This document shows, one piece after another, positions 42,681-50,989 of a stretch of 64,000 bases of DNA. Source of the DNA: DATAJX01 sp036261915. GTDB lineage: Bacteria; Pseudomonadota; Alphaproteobacteria; UBA2136; UBA6156. The stretch covers positions 1-64,000 of the forward strand of contig DATAJX010000006.1 of the NCBI GenBank assembly GCA_036261915.1. Direction: 5' to 3'. The translations under genes were made by a program, and so were the position numbers. The notes below the pieces were generated by a model. That model saw nothing but the letters and a program-made list of their open reading frames with translations. It ran no database searches and had not been told where the DNA came from. Within the stretch, counting starts at the first letter, position 1. Every line of letters begins with the position of its first letter.

Positions 42681-42904
42681 CGTAGGGGCCTCGGGGCGGG
42701 GCCGACGGGGGCGTTGCCACCCCGCCCCTTCGGGCGCGCACGCCGAAAACTGGAGAGTAAACGGCGCGCGAACACAAATGGTCGGCGGGAACGCGCGGCG
42801 GGCACGTTCCCGCCTCCTTGCAAGGTGGGCTGGGGGCTGAGGAATACCCTGCAAGGAAACAGTTTTATCTTGTAAAAAAATCAAAGGTGCTTCTAAGTAA
42901 TTGA
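42681..42904. other. Structured intergenic region
   Basis: No gene is seen. A ten-base-pair stem GGCGGGAACG/CGTTCCCGCC (42784-42814) dominates, flanked by the self-complementary CCTTGCAAGG and a GC-rich block of GGGGC and GCCCC runs. It could be the leader of the M48 protease gene or a small RNA. It does not match RNase P, SRP or 6S RNA motifs that I know. Confidence 0.4.
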
Positions 42905-44206
42905 ATGAAGTTTGCCTATGCCGCACTGGCCGCCCTGCTGTCAATATCAACCCCCGGGTGGGCCGAGGGCTACATCCTCGATTCCGAAAGCACCGCCTAT
43001 TTCCAAAAGCTGGCCAGGCCGCTGCAGCCGTTTTTGCCGCATACGCAAAACATCCATTTTCTGCTGGTGGCCGATCCCAACATCAACGCCTATGTCGATA
43101 ACGACAAGATCATCCACCTCAACAGCGGGCTGCTGCTGCGCGCCAGCAATGTCGATGAGGTCCGTGGCGTCATCGCGCACGAAATGGGCCACGTGGCCGC
43201 GCAACATATCTTCCGCATGCAGGGCGATAAATCGCCCATGATCGCAGGTATCGCCGGCGCCGTGCTGGGCGTGGGCACCATGGCGGCGGGCGCACCGCAG
43301 GCGGGCGCGGCCATTCTTACCGGCGGCGGCGCGGCGGGGCTTACCATGCTGCTGCGCCACTCGCGGCAGAATGAGATGGAAGCCGACAACCGCGCCGTGC
43401 AGGCGCTGCACGGCGCGGGCTACGGCGTGGGCGGCATGGCCACGCTGTTCGGCAAACTGCGCACCGAAATGCAGCTGAGCTACAAAAACCCGCCGCCTTA
43501 CCTGCTCACCCACCCCATGCCCGCCGAGCGCATGCAAAACCTGCAGTTGATCGCCGCGCGCGAGCCCAGCCCCACCCAGCCGCCTGCCGACGATAAACAG
43601 TTCAAGCGTATCCAGGCCCGCATTTACGCACTCAGCTACAGCCCGGCCGAAACCCTGCGCAAGTACGCCGATAACTCCGAAGCCAGCCGCTACGCCCGCG
43701 CCATTGCGCTGGCCCAGCAGGGCAAGGTGGCCGACGCCAAAAAGCTGATGGACGGCCTGCTGGCCGAACACCCGAAGGATTATTTCTATCGCGGCACGGC
43801 GGCCGACCTGGCCGAAGACCGCGGCGACCTGCAACTGGCCAAAACACTGCTCGAACAGCTCGTGCGCGAAGATTCCAGCCAAACCCTGCTGCAATACCAA
43901 CTGGGCGATATTCTCCGCAACCTCGACCAGCCCGCCGCCGCCCTGCCGCACCTCGAGCAGGCCACGCGCGACTGGCCCGCCTGGCCCGAACCGTGGCGCA
44001 GCCTGGGCGTGGTGTACGGCCAACTGGGCCGCCTGTCCGAAGGCCAACTGGCGCTGGCCGAATTTTCGCTGCAAAGCGGCGACAAGAACGGCGCCGAGCA
44101 GCACCTCAAAACCGCCGACATCGAGCTGAAGAAAAAGCCCGACCCCAAACTCTCCAGCTGGCGCGACGACATCAAAGACAAGATCAAAGACCTGCCCACC
44201 AGCTAG
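42905..44206 (+). CDS. BepA-like M48 metalloprotease with TPR region
   Basis: The 433-aa protein has a signal peptide (about 1-20), an M48 protease domain with the zinc motif HEMGH (92-96) and the third ligand Glu in NEMEADNRAV, and a C-terminal TPR-like helical region (about 245-430). This is the layout of BepA (YfgC), a periplasmic protease/chaperone that works with the BAM complex and LptD. It fits the presence of bamB and bamE in the window. Substrates are not known here. Confidence 0.88.
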   Translation: MKFAYAALAALLSISTPGWAEGYILDSESTAYFQKLARPLQPFLPHTQNIHFLLVADPNINAYVDNDKIIHLNSGLLLRASNVDEVRGVIAHEMGHVAAQHIFRMQGDKSPMIAGIAGAVLGVGTMAAGAPQAGAAILTGGGAAGLTMLLRHSRQNEMEADNRAVQALHGAGYGVGGMATLFGKLRTEMQLSYKNPPPYLLTHPMPAERMQNLQLIAAREPSPTQPPADDKQFKRIQARIYALSYSPAETLRKYADNSEASRYARAIALAQQGKVADAKKLMDGLLAEHPKDYFYRGTAADLAEDRGDLQLAKTLLEQLVREDSSQTLLQYQLGDILRNLDQPAAALPHLEQATRDWPAWPEPWRSLGVVYGQLGRLSEGQLALAEFSLQSGDKNGAEQHLKTADIELKKKPDPKLSSWRDDIKDKIKDLPTS

Positions 44207-44254
44207 GCGCGCCCTGCCCGCCCGCCGCCTTTTATGGTAAACAGCAGAGTGAAC

Positions 44255-44587
44255 ATGCCTCGCAAGCCTGACCCTGCTACGCCCAAACGGCCCGTCGGCC
44301 GCCCCAAGGGCACCACCAAAATCGCCCGCCAGCAGGCCGAAATGGCCCAGCAGGCCAGCGCCGCCGGCGTGCAGCTGCCGCTGGTGCCCAAAAAGGTCAA
44401 CCTGTCGCCCTACCCCGATCTCTCCATGGCCATCGCCATGCTGCGCTACCGGCAGGCCCAGGTCGACCCCCAGCGGGCCGACCTCATCAAGCAGTGGCTG
44501 GCTTCGCTCACCGACATCCACACCAGCATCACCAAGCTGAAAAAGCTTGAAATTCTGTCAGAAAGTCTTACATCTGCAGGCAAGTGA
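44255..44587 (+). CDS. Small AT-hook-containing hypothetical protein
   Basis: I prefer ATG 44255 (MPRKPDPATPKRPVGRPKG, 110 aa); ATG 44234 is also in frame. RPVGRPKG resembles an AT-hook, suggesting minor-groove DNA binding. The rest has a Gln/Ala helix and a C-terminal LIKQWLASLTDIHTSITKLK helix. It ends 18 bases before accB and may be co-transcribed. No family is recognised. Confidence 0.6.
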   Translation: MPRKPDPATPKRPVGRPKGTTKIARQQAEMAQQASAAGVQLPLVPKKVNLSPYPDLSMAIAMLRYRQAQVDPQRADLIKQWLASLTDIHTSITKLKKLEILSESLTSAGK

Positions 44588-44605
44588 TAGACAGGAAAGC
44601 CAACC

Positions 44606-45103
44606 ATGCCCGCCAAAGCCAAAGTTAAAGCCACCCCCAAAGCCGCAGCCGCCAAGGCTGGCGATGCCATGGCCGATATCAAGATCAAACCGCTCAACAC
44701 CGAAGTGCTTGAAAAACTGAACAATTTCCTCAAAAAGACCGGCCTCGAAGAGATCGAGATCTCGCAAGGCGACGCCAGCGTGCGCCTCAAGCGCCCCGGC
44801 AGCGGCGTGGCTGTGGCTCCCACCCCCATTCACCATCAAACTGTTGAAATCACGAAGGAAATAGCCCCCAAAAACACCTTCAATGCCCCCATGATCGGCA
44901 CCTTTTACCGCGCCGCCAGCCCCGAGGCCCCCGCATTCGCCAAGGTGGGCGATACCGTGCGTGCCGGCCAGGTGCTCTGCATCATCGAGGCCATGAAGAC
45001 CATGAACCAGATCGAAACCGACCGCGCGGGCAAAATCACTAAAATCCTGGTCGAGAACGCCACTCCGGTCGAATTCGGCCAACCGCTGTTCGTCATCGAG
45101 TAG
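44606..45103 (+). CDS. accB: Biotin carboxyl carrier protein of acetyl-CoA carboxylase
   Basis: The 165-aa protein has an Ala/Lys-rich N-terminus, a helical region typical of BCCP and a C-terminal biotinyl domain. The biotinylated lysine is Lys131 in EAMKTMNQ, and GTFYRAASPEAPAFAKVGD contains the usual thumb segment. It carries CO2 on biotin between AccC and the carboxyltransferase in fatty acid synthesis. It precedes accC by 18 bases. Confidence 0.95.
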   Translation: MPAKAKVKATPKAAAAKAGDAMADIKIKPLNTEVLEKLNNFLKKTGLEEIEISQGDASVRLKRPGSGVAVAPTPIHHQTVEITKEIAPKNTFNAPMIGTFYRAASPEAPAFAKVGDTVRAGQVLCIIEAMKTMNQIETDRAGKITKILVENATPVEFGQPLFVIE

Positions 45104-45121
45104 CGGAAAAAGGGTTTTCCC

Positions 45122-46468
45122 ATGTTCAAAAAGATATTAATCGCCAACCGCGGAGAGATCGCCGTTCGCATCCACCGCGCCTGCCGCGAAATGGGCATCG
45201 AGACCGTGGCCGTGCACAGCACCGCCGACGAAACCGCCCTGCACGTCAAGCTGGCGAATGAGTCGGTCTGCATCGGCCCCGCCCCGGCAAGCCAAAGCTA
45301 CCTCAACATTCCGGCCATTCTCAGCGCCGCCGAAGTGACCGATGCCGAAGCCATCCACCCCGGCTACGGCTTTCTGGCCGAAAACGCCAAGTTCGCCGAG
45401 ATCGTCACCAAGCTGGGCTTCACCTTCATCGGCCCCACCGCCGAGCACATCAACCTCATGGGCGACAAGATCGCGGCCATCGACTACGCCAAAAAGGTGG
45501 GCCTGCCCACCATCCCCGGCAGCAACGGCGCCATCGATAACGCCGACGACGCCCTGGCCGCAGCCGAGCGCATCGGCTACCCGGTCATCGTCAAGGCCGC
45601 CGCAGGCGGCGGCGGCCGCGGCATGAAGGTGGCACACACCGCCGCAACCCTTACCAACGCCGTGCACATGGCCACCACCGAGGCCAAGGCCGCCTACGGC
45701 GATGGCCGCGTGTACCTCGAAAAATTCCTCGAAGAACCCCGCCACATCGAAGTGCAGGTGCTGTGCGACAGCCACGGCAACGTCAGCATTCTGGGCGAGC
45801 GGGACTGCTCGCTGCAACGTCGCCACCAGAAGGTGGTGGAGGAAACCCCCAGCCCCGTCATCACCGACGCCCTGCGCGAGCCGCTGTTCGCCGCCGTGGC
45901 CACCGCCTGCAAAAAAATGAAGTACCTCGGCGCCGGCACCATCGAGTTTTTATACGAAAAGGGCAAATTCTACTTCATCGAAATGAACACGCGCCTGCAG
46001 GTCGAACACCCGGTCACCGAAATGGTCACGGGGCTCGACCTGGTGGCCGAACAGATCCGCATCGCGGCGGGCGAGCAGCTGCGCGTGGTGTCGGCCAACG
46101 TCAAACCGCGCGGCCACAGCATCGAGGTGCGCATCAATGCAGAGGACCCCGAAACCTTCCGCCCCACTCCCGGCAAGGTCACCGATTACTTCGCGCCCGG
46201 CGGCCCCGGCGTGCGGGTCGATAGCGCGCTCTACCCCGGCTACACCGTGCCGCCGTATTACGACAGCACCGTGGCCAAGCTCATCGTGCACGGCGCCACG
46301 CGCGAAGAGGCGGTGCTGCGCCTGCGCCGCGCGCTGGAAGAATTCTTCATCGGCGGCCTCACCACCAACCTGCCGCTGCTGCGTAAAATCGCCGCCACCA
46401 ACAGCTTCATGGCGGGCGAGTACAACATCCACTCGCTCAACCACTTCCTCGAAGACGGCCGCCTGTGA
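45122..46468 (+). CDS. accC: Biotin carboxylase subunit of acetyl-CoA carboxylase
   Basis: This 448-aa ATP-grasp enzyme has a preATP-grasp start (FKKILIANRGEIAVRIHRAC), the glycine-rich AAAGGGGRGMKV, LERDCSLQRRHQKV-type sequence, EFLYEKGKFYFIEMNTRLQVEH with the metal-binding glutamates and the catalytic RLQVEHPVTE. It carboxylates the biotin on AccB. The last codons overlap the next small gene (GTGA). Confidence 0.96.
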   Translation: MFKKILIANRGEIAVRIHRACREMGIETVAVHSTADETALHVKLANESVCIGPAPASQSYLNIPAILSAAEVTDAEAIHPGYGFLAENAKFAEIVTKLGFTFIGPTAEHINLMGDKIAAIDYAKKVGLPTIPGSNGAIDNADDALAAAERIGYPVIVKAAAGGGGRGMKVAHTAATLTNAVHMATTEAKAAYGDGRVYLEKFLEEPRHIEVQVLCDSHGNVSILGERDCSLQRRHQKVVEETPSPVITDALREPLFAAVATACKKMKYLGAGTIEFLYEKGKFYFIEMNTRLQVEHPVTEMVTGLDLVAEQIRIAAGEQLRVVSANVKPRGHSIEVRINAEDPETFRPTPGKVTDYFAPGGPGVRVDSALYPGYTVPPYYDSTVAKLIVHGATREEAVLRLRRALEEFFIGGLTTNLPLLRKIAATNSFMAGEYNIHSLNHFLEDGRL

Positions 46469-46692
46469 TTACAAAAAAGCCCTCTACTATGCTGGAAAGG
46501 CTCGCTAATTTAATTTACTGGGCTGGCTGTATAGGTGGCGTTTTATTTTTCCTAGTTGGCTGCTCTAATGCTCCTTTCCGTTATGAATCCCATACTCTTT
46601 ACGAAGGCATTTTTATCGGTGTTATTTATGGCCTTCCCATTTGGCTTATTGGTTTAGCTGTTCGGTACATTTTAATCGGGCGAAGTTTGTAA
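46465..46692 (+). CDS. 75-aa membrane protein overlapping accC
   Basis: GTG 46465 overlaps the accC stop; ATG 46489 (MLERLANLIYW) is an alternative. The product has two transmembrane helices (about 14-32 and 47-70) separated by CSNAPFRYESHTLYEG. Codon choice is AT-rich and clearly different from the surrounding GC-rich genes, suggesting recent acquisition or a fast-evolving gene. No family is recognised. Confidence 0.6.
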   Translation: MITKKPSTMLERLANLIYWAGCIGGVLFFLVGCSNAPFRYESHTLYEGIFIGVIYGLPIWLIGLAVRYILIGRSL

Positions 46693-46745
46693 CTTCAAAG
46701 CTTTGATTGACCACTTTGTAGGCACCCCCTACACTCGCGCCTATC

Positions 46746-47282
46746 ATGATGAAAATAATGTACACCGCCGACGTCATCGCCTCCCGCGTGGCCGATCTTT
46801 CCGCCAGCATCAACAAAAGCCTGGGCGGTCACAAACTGGTCCACACCGTCGTCACCATGAATGGCGGCTTTTGTTTTGCGGCCGACCTCTGCCGCCAGCT
46901 CACCATCCCGCAGGTCATGCACTTTACCGGCGGCAGCTATTTTTCCAATAACGTGAAGCACGAAATGAAGCTGAACCCCGAAACGCTGCCCACCACCTTC
47001 GGCGGCGCGCCGGTGCTCATCATCGAAGACATCCTCGATTCCGGCGAAGGCGTCCGCCAGCTCAAAAGCGAGATCGCCAAGCGCCAGGCCGGGGCCATCA
47101 CCACGGTCACGCTGTTCAAGCGCGTGGGCGGCGGCGCCGAGGCCGAGCATTCGGCCTTCTCTCTCCCGCGCGAACTGTTCGTGGTCGGCTACGGGCTCGA
47201 CATGGACGGCCGCTTCCGCGAACTGAAAGACATTTACACCTTCGACACCACGGTCATGACCGGGCAGACCGGCGTTTGTTAA
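46746..47282 (+). CDS. hpt: Hypoxanthine phosphoribosyltransferase
   Basis: The 178-aa protein fits the purine phosphoribosyltransferase fold. The PRPP loop is VLIIEDILDSGEGVRQL, a variant of the usual VxxVDDxxDTG. The flexible loop contains TGGSYFSNNVKHEM, and the end has FVVGYGLDMDGRFREL, typical of HPRT. It salvages hypoxanthine and/or guanine with PRPP. It stands alone downstream of accC. Confidence 0.9.
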   Translation: MMKIMYTADVIASRVADLSASINKSLGGHKLVHTVVTMNGGFCFAADLCRQLTIPQVMHFTGGSYFSNNVKHEMKLNPETLPTTFGGAPVLIIEDILDSGEGVRQLKSEIAKRQAGAITTVTLFKRVGGGAEAEHSAFSLPRELFVVGYGLDMDGRFRELKDIYTFDTTVMTGQTGVC

Positions 47283-47399
47283 GGCCTTCTTAGGCCTTAA
47301 TAAACCAGCGCGCAGCGGTGCGCCACGCAGTGGCGGTATTCGCGGAACGCGAATTTCATAAGCGTTGAAAATCGCGAAGCGACGCCCCGCTGGCGGGGC
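47281..47399. repeat. Cluster of short hairpins after hpt
   Basis: Five inverted repeats follow in about 120 bases: AAGGCC/GGCCTT overlapping the hpt stop, GCGC/GCGC, CCAC/GTGG, ATTCGCG-GAA-CGCGAAT (47338-47354) and GCCCCGC-TG-GCGGGGC (47384-47399). The tail (GCGAGGGGACCGAGCGCGGG) is repeat-like too. It looks like an interspersed palindromic repeat unit rather than a single terminator. Confidence 0.55.
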
Positions 47400-47456
47400 A
47401 GCGAGGGGACCGAGCGCGGGATGTTTAGCGCGTCACAGACGCCCTTATAGAAAACT

Positions 47457-47888
47457 CTAAATCACCTTCAATCGTTTCGCCCACGCAATCACGTCGGCCA
47501 CCACCGCATTCATTTCAGCGAAGATGAATTCGCGCTCCACCGCTTCCTCCGGCGTCACCCACTCGTAGCCTTCGTGCGCTTCGTGCTCGGGCAGCACAAT
47601 GTCGGGCACGCCTTCCACACGGGCCAGGTACGCCACCGAATATTTGGTCGGCTCCATCGCGCCCCAGCGGCTGGTGCTGCAGGGCACGATCAGCTCCACA
47701 TCGGTCAGGCCGGTTTCTTCTTCAATTTCGCGTAACAGCCCCTGCCCCGGCTGGTCGCCAATGTCCATGCGGCCGCCCGGCAGGTGGCTTTTGCCGCTGT
47801 ACTCGCCGCCATGCACCAGTAACAAAATACGGCCTTCGCCGTTGAATATCACCGCATGCTCGCTGACTTGCCCGATGTAAAACGCCAT
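47457..47888 (-). CDS. Nudix hydrolase
   Basis: The 143-aa protein contains a Nudix box GGRMDIGDQPGQGLLREIEE (starting near residue 39) then ETGL. The Glu six residues after the first Gly of the consensus is Asp here, while the REIEEE metal-binding core is intact. Nudix enzymes cleave nucleoside diphosphate derivatives. The substrate cannot be told. It ends near the hairpin cluster and begins three bases after the DUF2155 stop, so it is probably co-transcribed. Confidence 0.9.
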   Translation of the reverse strand: MAFYIGQVSEHAVIFNGEGRILLLVHGGEYSGKSHLPGGRMDIGDQPGQGLLREIEEETGLTDVELIVPCSTSRWGAMEPTKYSVAYLARVEGVPDIVLPEHEAHEGYEWVTPEEAVEREFIFAEMNAVVADVIAWAKRLKVI

Positions 47889-47891
47889 GGG

Positions 47892-48635
47892 CTATTGCGT
47901 GTTCGGCATGTCCATCATGCGCTGCAATTCGTTCATGTCGGCGCCGGTGGGCGCTACAGGCTCGGGTGGCGGCGCACCGGGGCCCACTTCCAGCTGCGGC
48001 ACGTTGGGCACCGGCACCGGTACGGTGGCGGGCGCGGGCGGCAACTCGTTGCTGTTTTCATTGATGCCCGGCACCACAAAATCATTATTCACGCCTTGCG
48101 GCGCCTCGTCGTCGCCCCCCCTGTCGTGCTCGGGGCCGCTGGGCTGCGGCGGCGCTACGCGCGCAGGCGCCGCATCGGTGTAGCCCGCCGGACGCACGCA
48201 TTTTTCAAGCTCAACGTCAAAACGGGGGTGGTCATAGGTGGCCACGCTGGGAAAGGTATTGAACATCCAGCCATGGAATTCCGGCTCGCCGCTGGCAGCG
48301 GTAATATCAAGCCAAGCGGCATCCTGCACCGGCACGCCGCCCACGCCCCAGCCGCACTTTTGCAGGCTAACGCTCAGGCCGCCCCACTTCTGGGTCTTGC
48401 CGCTTTCAACGGTCATGGTTTCAACCTTGTTGGTCTGCTTGTCCAGCAAACGCACCACGGCGCTTTTGGCAAACTGCACGGTGCCGGCCGGAACCACCGC
48501 CGTGCCACTGGCCACAGCCGCGGTCTTGCTCACCTGCCCGCCCACCACCGGCAGCGCCGAAAGGTCGATCGTATACCCTGTGCTGGCGCAAAAAACCCCG
48601 GCCAAGCCAGCCAGGGTCAATGCCGGGTTCTTCAT
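47892..48635 (-). CDS. DUF2155 family secreted protein
   Basis: The 247-aa protein has a signal sequence (about 1-20) and the DUF2155 pattern: AVVRLLDKQTNKVETMTVESG, LSVSLQKCGW, AAWLDITAASGEPEFHGWMF and DHPRFDVELEKC with two conserved cysteines. The C-terminal 90 residues are a Pro/Asn-rich linker, longer than usual. DUF2155 is largely restricted to Alphaproteobacteria and is probably periplasmic; its function is unknown. Confidence 0.88.
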   Translation of the reverse strand: MKNPALTLAGLAGVFCASTGYTIDLSALPVVGGQVSKTAAVASGTAVVPAGTVQFAKSAVVRLLDKQTNKVETMTVESGKTQKWGGLSVSLQKCGWGVGGVPVQDAAWLDITAASGEPEFHGWMFNTFPSVATYDHPRFDVELEKCVRPAGYTDAAPARVAPPQPSGPEHDRGGDDEAPQGVNNDFVVPGINENSNELPPAPATVPVPVPNVPQLEVGPGAPPPEPVAPTGADMNELQRMMDMPNTQ

Positions 48636-48639
48636 AAAA

Positions 48640-49107
48640 TTACTCCGCGCTCGCGCTGTCGGCCAGCAGGTTGCGGATGCCGGTCAGCTCGTCCATCACC
48701 TGGCGCGGGGTCAGGTGGCGTTGTACGGCTTCCTTCAGCTCCGCCTTGCGGGTTTTTTGCAGGTACTGCTGTACGCCACGAATGGTATAGCCCTGGTTGT
48801 GCAGCAAGTCGCGCACCAGTTTCAGCAACGCAATGTCTTCGGGGCGGTACATGCGGCGGCCACCCTGCAGCTTCAGCGGCTTCAGGGTGGGAAACTTGCT
48901 CTCCCAAAAACGCAGCACGTGGGTGGGCAGTTGCATGTCTTCGGCCACTTCGGCAATGCCGCGGTAGGCTTCGCTGCTTTTGACAAAGCTGCGGCTGCTG
49001 CGCACGCGGGCCTTGTCATTCGCCTTTTCGGCTTCTTCGCGGGCCTTGCGCTGGGCCAGCATCGCCTTGGCGGCCGATGCGCCAAACAGGTCGGGTAAAA
49101 TCGCCAT
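48640..49107 (-). CDS. MerR-family transcriptional regulator
   Basis: The 155-aa protein has a MerR-type winged helix at about 47-120: YRGIAEVAEDMQLPTHVLRF, WESKFPTLKPLKLQGGRRMY and RPEDIALLKLVRDLLHNQGY. The region before it is charged and helical. No effector domain is present. It follows ihfA by 12 bases, and the fabH-ihfA-merR order is standard in Alphaproteobacteria. Confidence 0.92.
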   Translation of the reverse strand: MAILPDLFGASAAKAMLAQRKAREEAEKANDKARVRSSRSFVKSSEAYRGIAEVAEDMQLPTHVLRFWESKFPTLKPLKLQGGRRMYRPEDIALLKLVRDLLHNQGYTIRGVQQYLQKTRKAELKEAVQRHLTPRQVMDELTGIRNLLADSASAE

Positions 49108-49119
49108 GGTTGCGGCTTT

Positions 49120-49428
49120 CTATCGCTTGGCGTTCAGGCGGTCTTTTAAAATGTTGCTGGCGCGGAAAACCAGCACCTTGCGGGGCGTAATGGGCACAGC
49201 CACGCCGGTCTTGGGGTTGCGGCCCATGCGCTGCTTTTTGCTGCGCACCGAAAAATGACCGAAGGTGGCCAGCTTCACGGTTTCGCCCTTGGCCAGGGCG
49301 GCACAAAGCTGCTCGACAACGTCATCCACCAGGTCGGCGGCTTCGCGGCGGGTCAAACCCACCTCGTGGTAAACGGCCTCGGCCAGGTCCATACGGGTTA
49401 CGGTTTTGCCAGCAGTGTTAGCAGCCAT
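49120..49428 (-). CDS. ihfA: Integration host factor alpha subunit
   Basis: This 102-aa DNA-bending protein has the HU/IHF fold: TRMDLAEAVYHEVGLTRREA, VKLATFGHFSVRSKKQRMGR, NPKTGVAVPITPRKVLVFR and a C-terminal LKDRLNAKR. The GRNPKTG beta-arm with Pro intercalates in the minor groove. It forms a heterodimer with IhfB and bends DNA in replication, recombination and transcription. The N-terminal MAANTAGKT extension is slightly longer than in E. coli. Confidence 0.94.
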   Translation of the reverse strand: MAANTAGKTVTRMDLAEAVYHEVGLTRREAADLVDDVVEQLCAALAKGETVKLATFGHFSVRSKKQRMGRNPKTGVAVPITPRKVLVFRASNILKDRLNAKR

Positions 49429-49635
49429 GATAGAAACATCCCCCTCGATCTCATTAACAAAAAATACCTACGGCGCAGGGGCTTTTTTGCAGGCCCGGCT
49501 TGCGCTTATGCGGGGCACCCTAAGCGCGCATTTTCCACGCGTCAAGCACCACAATACAGCTTTATCAATATTTTATCGCTTGTTGTTCGGGCGCCGAAAG
49601 GCACAAAAATACTTGAATAAACCGCAGGTTGTTTT

Positions 49636-50580
49636 TTACCAGCGGATGAGCGCACTACCCCACACGAACCCGGCACCGAAGGCCTGCAGGAGAAGAACGT
49701 TACCACGATTGAACTTACGGCCCTGAACCGCCGCATGCATGGCCAGCGGAATGCTGGCACCGCTGGTGTTGGCATGCACGCCCACGGTGGCCACCACCTT
49801 TTCAAACGGCAGGCCCAGCGCCTTGGCGGCGGCTTCCAGAATGCGGATGTTCGCCTGGTGCGGCACCACCCAGTCGATGTTTTCAAGCGCCAAACCCTGC
49901 CCGGCCACAATGGCGGGCAGGGTACCCATCTCGCGCACCGCGTGCTTGAACACCTCACGGCCGTTCATGTGCACCTTGCCGTCAACCGTCGCCAACATCT
50001 CGCCCTTGCTGCCGTCGGCGCCCACATCAACCGCCAGCAGGCCGCGCTTTTCGCCCTCGGCTTTTTCTTTCTTGATCACGATCGCCCCTGCCCCATCCCC
50101 AAACAGAATGCAGGTGCTGCGGTCGGTCCAATCCAGCGTGGTGCTCATGGCCTCGGCGCCGATGACCAGCGCATGGGTGTGCAGGGTGGTTTCCAGCAAA
50201 CTTTTGGCCACCGCCAAGGCACTGATAAACCCACCGCAAGCCGCGTTCACATCCAGCACCACGGCATGGGCGGGCAGGCCCAACGCGCCCTGCACCTGTG
50301 CCGCCACGCTGGGGAAGTTCCGGTCCGGCGTGCAAGTGGCCACCAGCACAATACCCACATCTTCCGGCTTTACATCGGCCAGGGCCTCGCGCGCGGCGGC
50401 AATCGCCAGCGTACTGGTCGTCTCGCCTTCGCTACATATATAGCGCTGGGTGATGCCGGTGCGCTCCACGATCCATTCGTTGGTCGAATCCAGCCCGTGC
50501 AACGCGATCAGTTCGTCGTTGCTCAGGCGGGTACGGGGCAGCGCGCTGCCGGTGCCAACAATGGGGTATTGGTAGGTCAT
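49636..50580 (-). CDS. fabH: Beta-ketoacyl-ACP synthase III
   Basis: The 314-aa thiolase-fold enzyme has the triad Cys115 in NAACGGF, His241 in VVPHQANIRI and Asn271 in GVHANTSG, plus the WIVERTGITQR N-terminal motif. It condenses acetyl-CoA with malonyl-ACP to start fatty acid synthesis. The expected plsX upstream is absent. A terminator separates it from rpmF, and the roughly 200-bp gap to ihfA suggests a separate promoter for that gene. Confidence 0.95.
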   Translation of the reverse strand: MTYQYPIVGTGSALPRTRLSNDELIALHGLDSTNEWIVERTGITQRYICSEGETTSTLAIAAAREALADVKPEDVGIVLVATCTPDRNFPSVAAQVQGALGLPAHAVVLDVNAACGGFISALAVAKSLLETTLHTHALVIGAEAMSTTLDWTDRSTCILFGDGAGAIVIKKEKAEGEKRGLLAVDVGADGSKGEMLATVDGKVHMNGREVFKHAVREMGTLPAIVAGQGLALENIDWVVPHQANIRILEAAAKALGLPFEKVVATVGVHANTSGASIPLAMHAAVQGRKFNRGNVLLLQAFGAGFVWGSALIRW

Positions 50581-50596
50581 AACCCTGTACCTACCA

Positions 50597-50627
50597 CAAA
50601 AAAAAGCCCGCCAACAGGCAGGCTTTT
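50597..50627 (-). terminator. Terminator between rpmF and fabH
   Basis: On the minus strand GCCTGCC-TGTT-GGCGGGC (one T-G pair) is followed by eight Ts. It stops rpmF transcription before fabH, so the two genes are uncoupled here, unlike the usual rpmF-plsX-fabH operon. Confidence 0.88.
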
Positions 50628-50642
50628 AAAAGGATACCAAAG

Positions 50643-50867
50643 TTACTCGGCCGGGGTTTCGGCAGCCGGAGCAGCCTTCACCTTGGCAGCCTTCACCAGG
50701 CGGTCGCCGTAGTACATGCTGCCATCGGCCTCGCGGCTCAGGTGGTGGCGGCGGGTCAGGGTGCCGGTTTGCTGGTTTTCGGTGTAGGTGCCCACTTCAG
50801 CGCGCGCATGGCGTTGCTGACGCATACCTTTGCGCCCGGGGCTGGTTTTCTTCTTCGGAACGGCCAT
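50643..50867 (-). CDS. rpmF: Ribosomal protein L32
   Basis: The 74-aa protein begins MAVPKKKTSPGRKGMRQQRH, the standard bL32 start, followed by an alphaproteobacterial middle with HHLSREADGSMYYGDRLV and an Ala/Pro tail. It lacks the zinc cysteines found in some L32 forms. It is divergent from bamE across 122 bases. Confidence 0.95.
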   Translation of the reverse strand: MAVPKKKTSPGRKGMRQQRHARAEVGTYTENQQTGTLTRRHHLSREADGSMYYGDRLVKAAKVKAAPAAETPAE

Positions 50868-50989
50868 AACTCGTAACTTTCCTTTAAATCCTTAAAATCT
50901 GCCGGGCTTTTAGCCTAAACCGCCCCCCCGCGCAAGCCCTTTTGCAGGGGGGCCTTCCCCACCCCCTCGGCCCACGCTATTGTCGGCCC

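Noticed and set aside
42681..42904. Possible RNase P, SRP or 6S RNA
   Set aside because: The conserved core motifs of these RNAs are not present.
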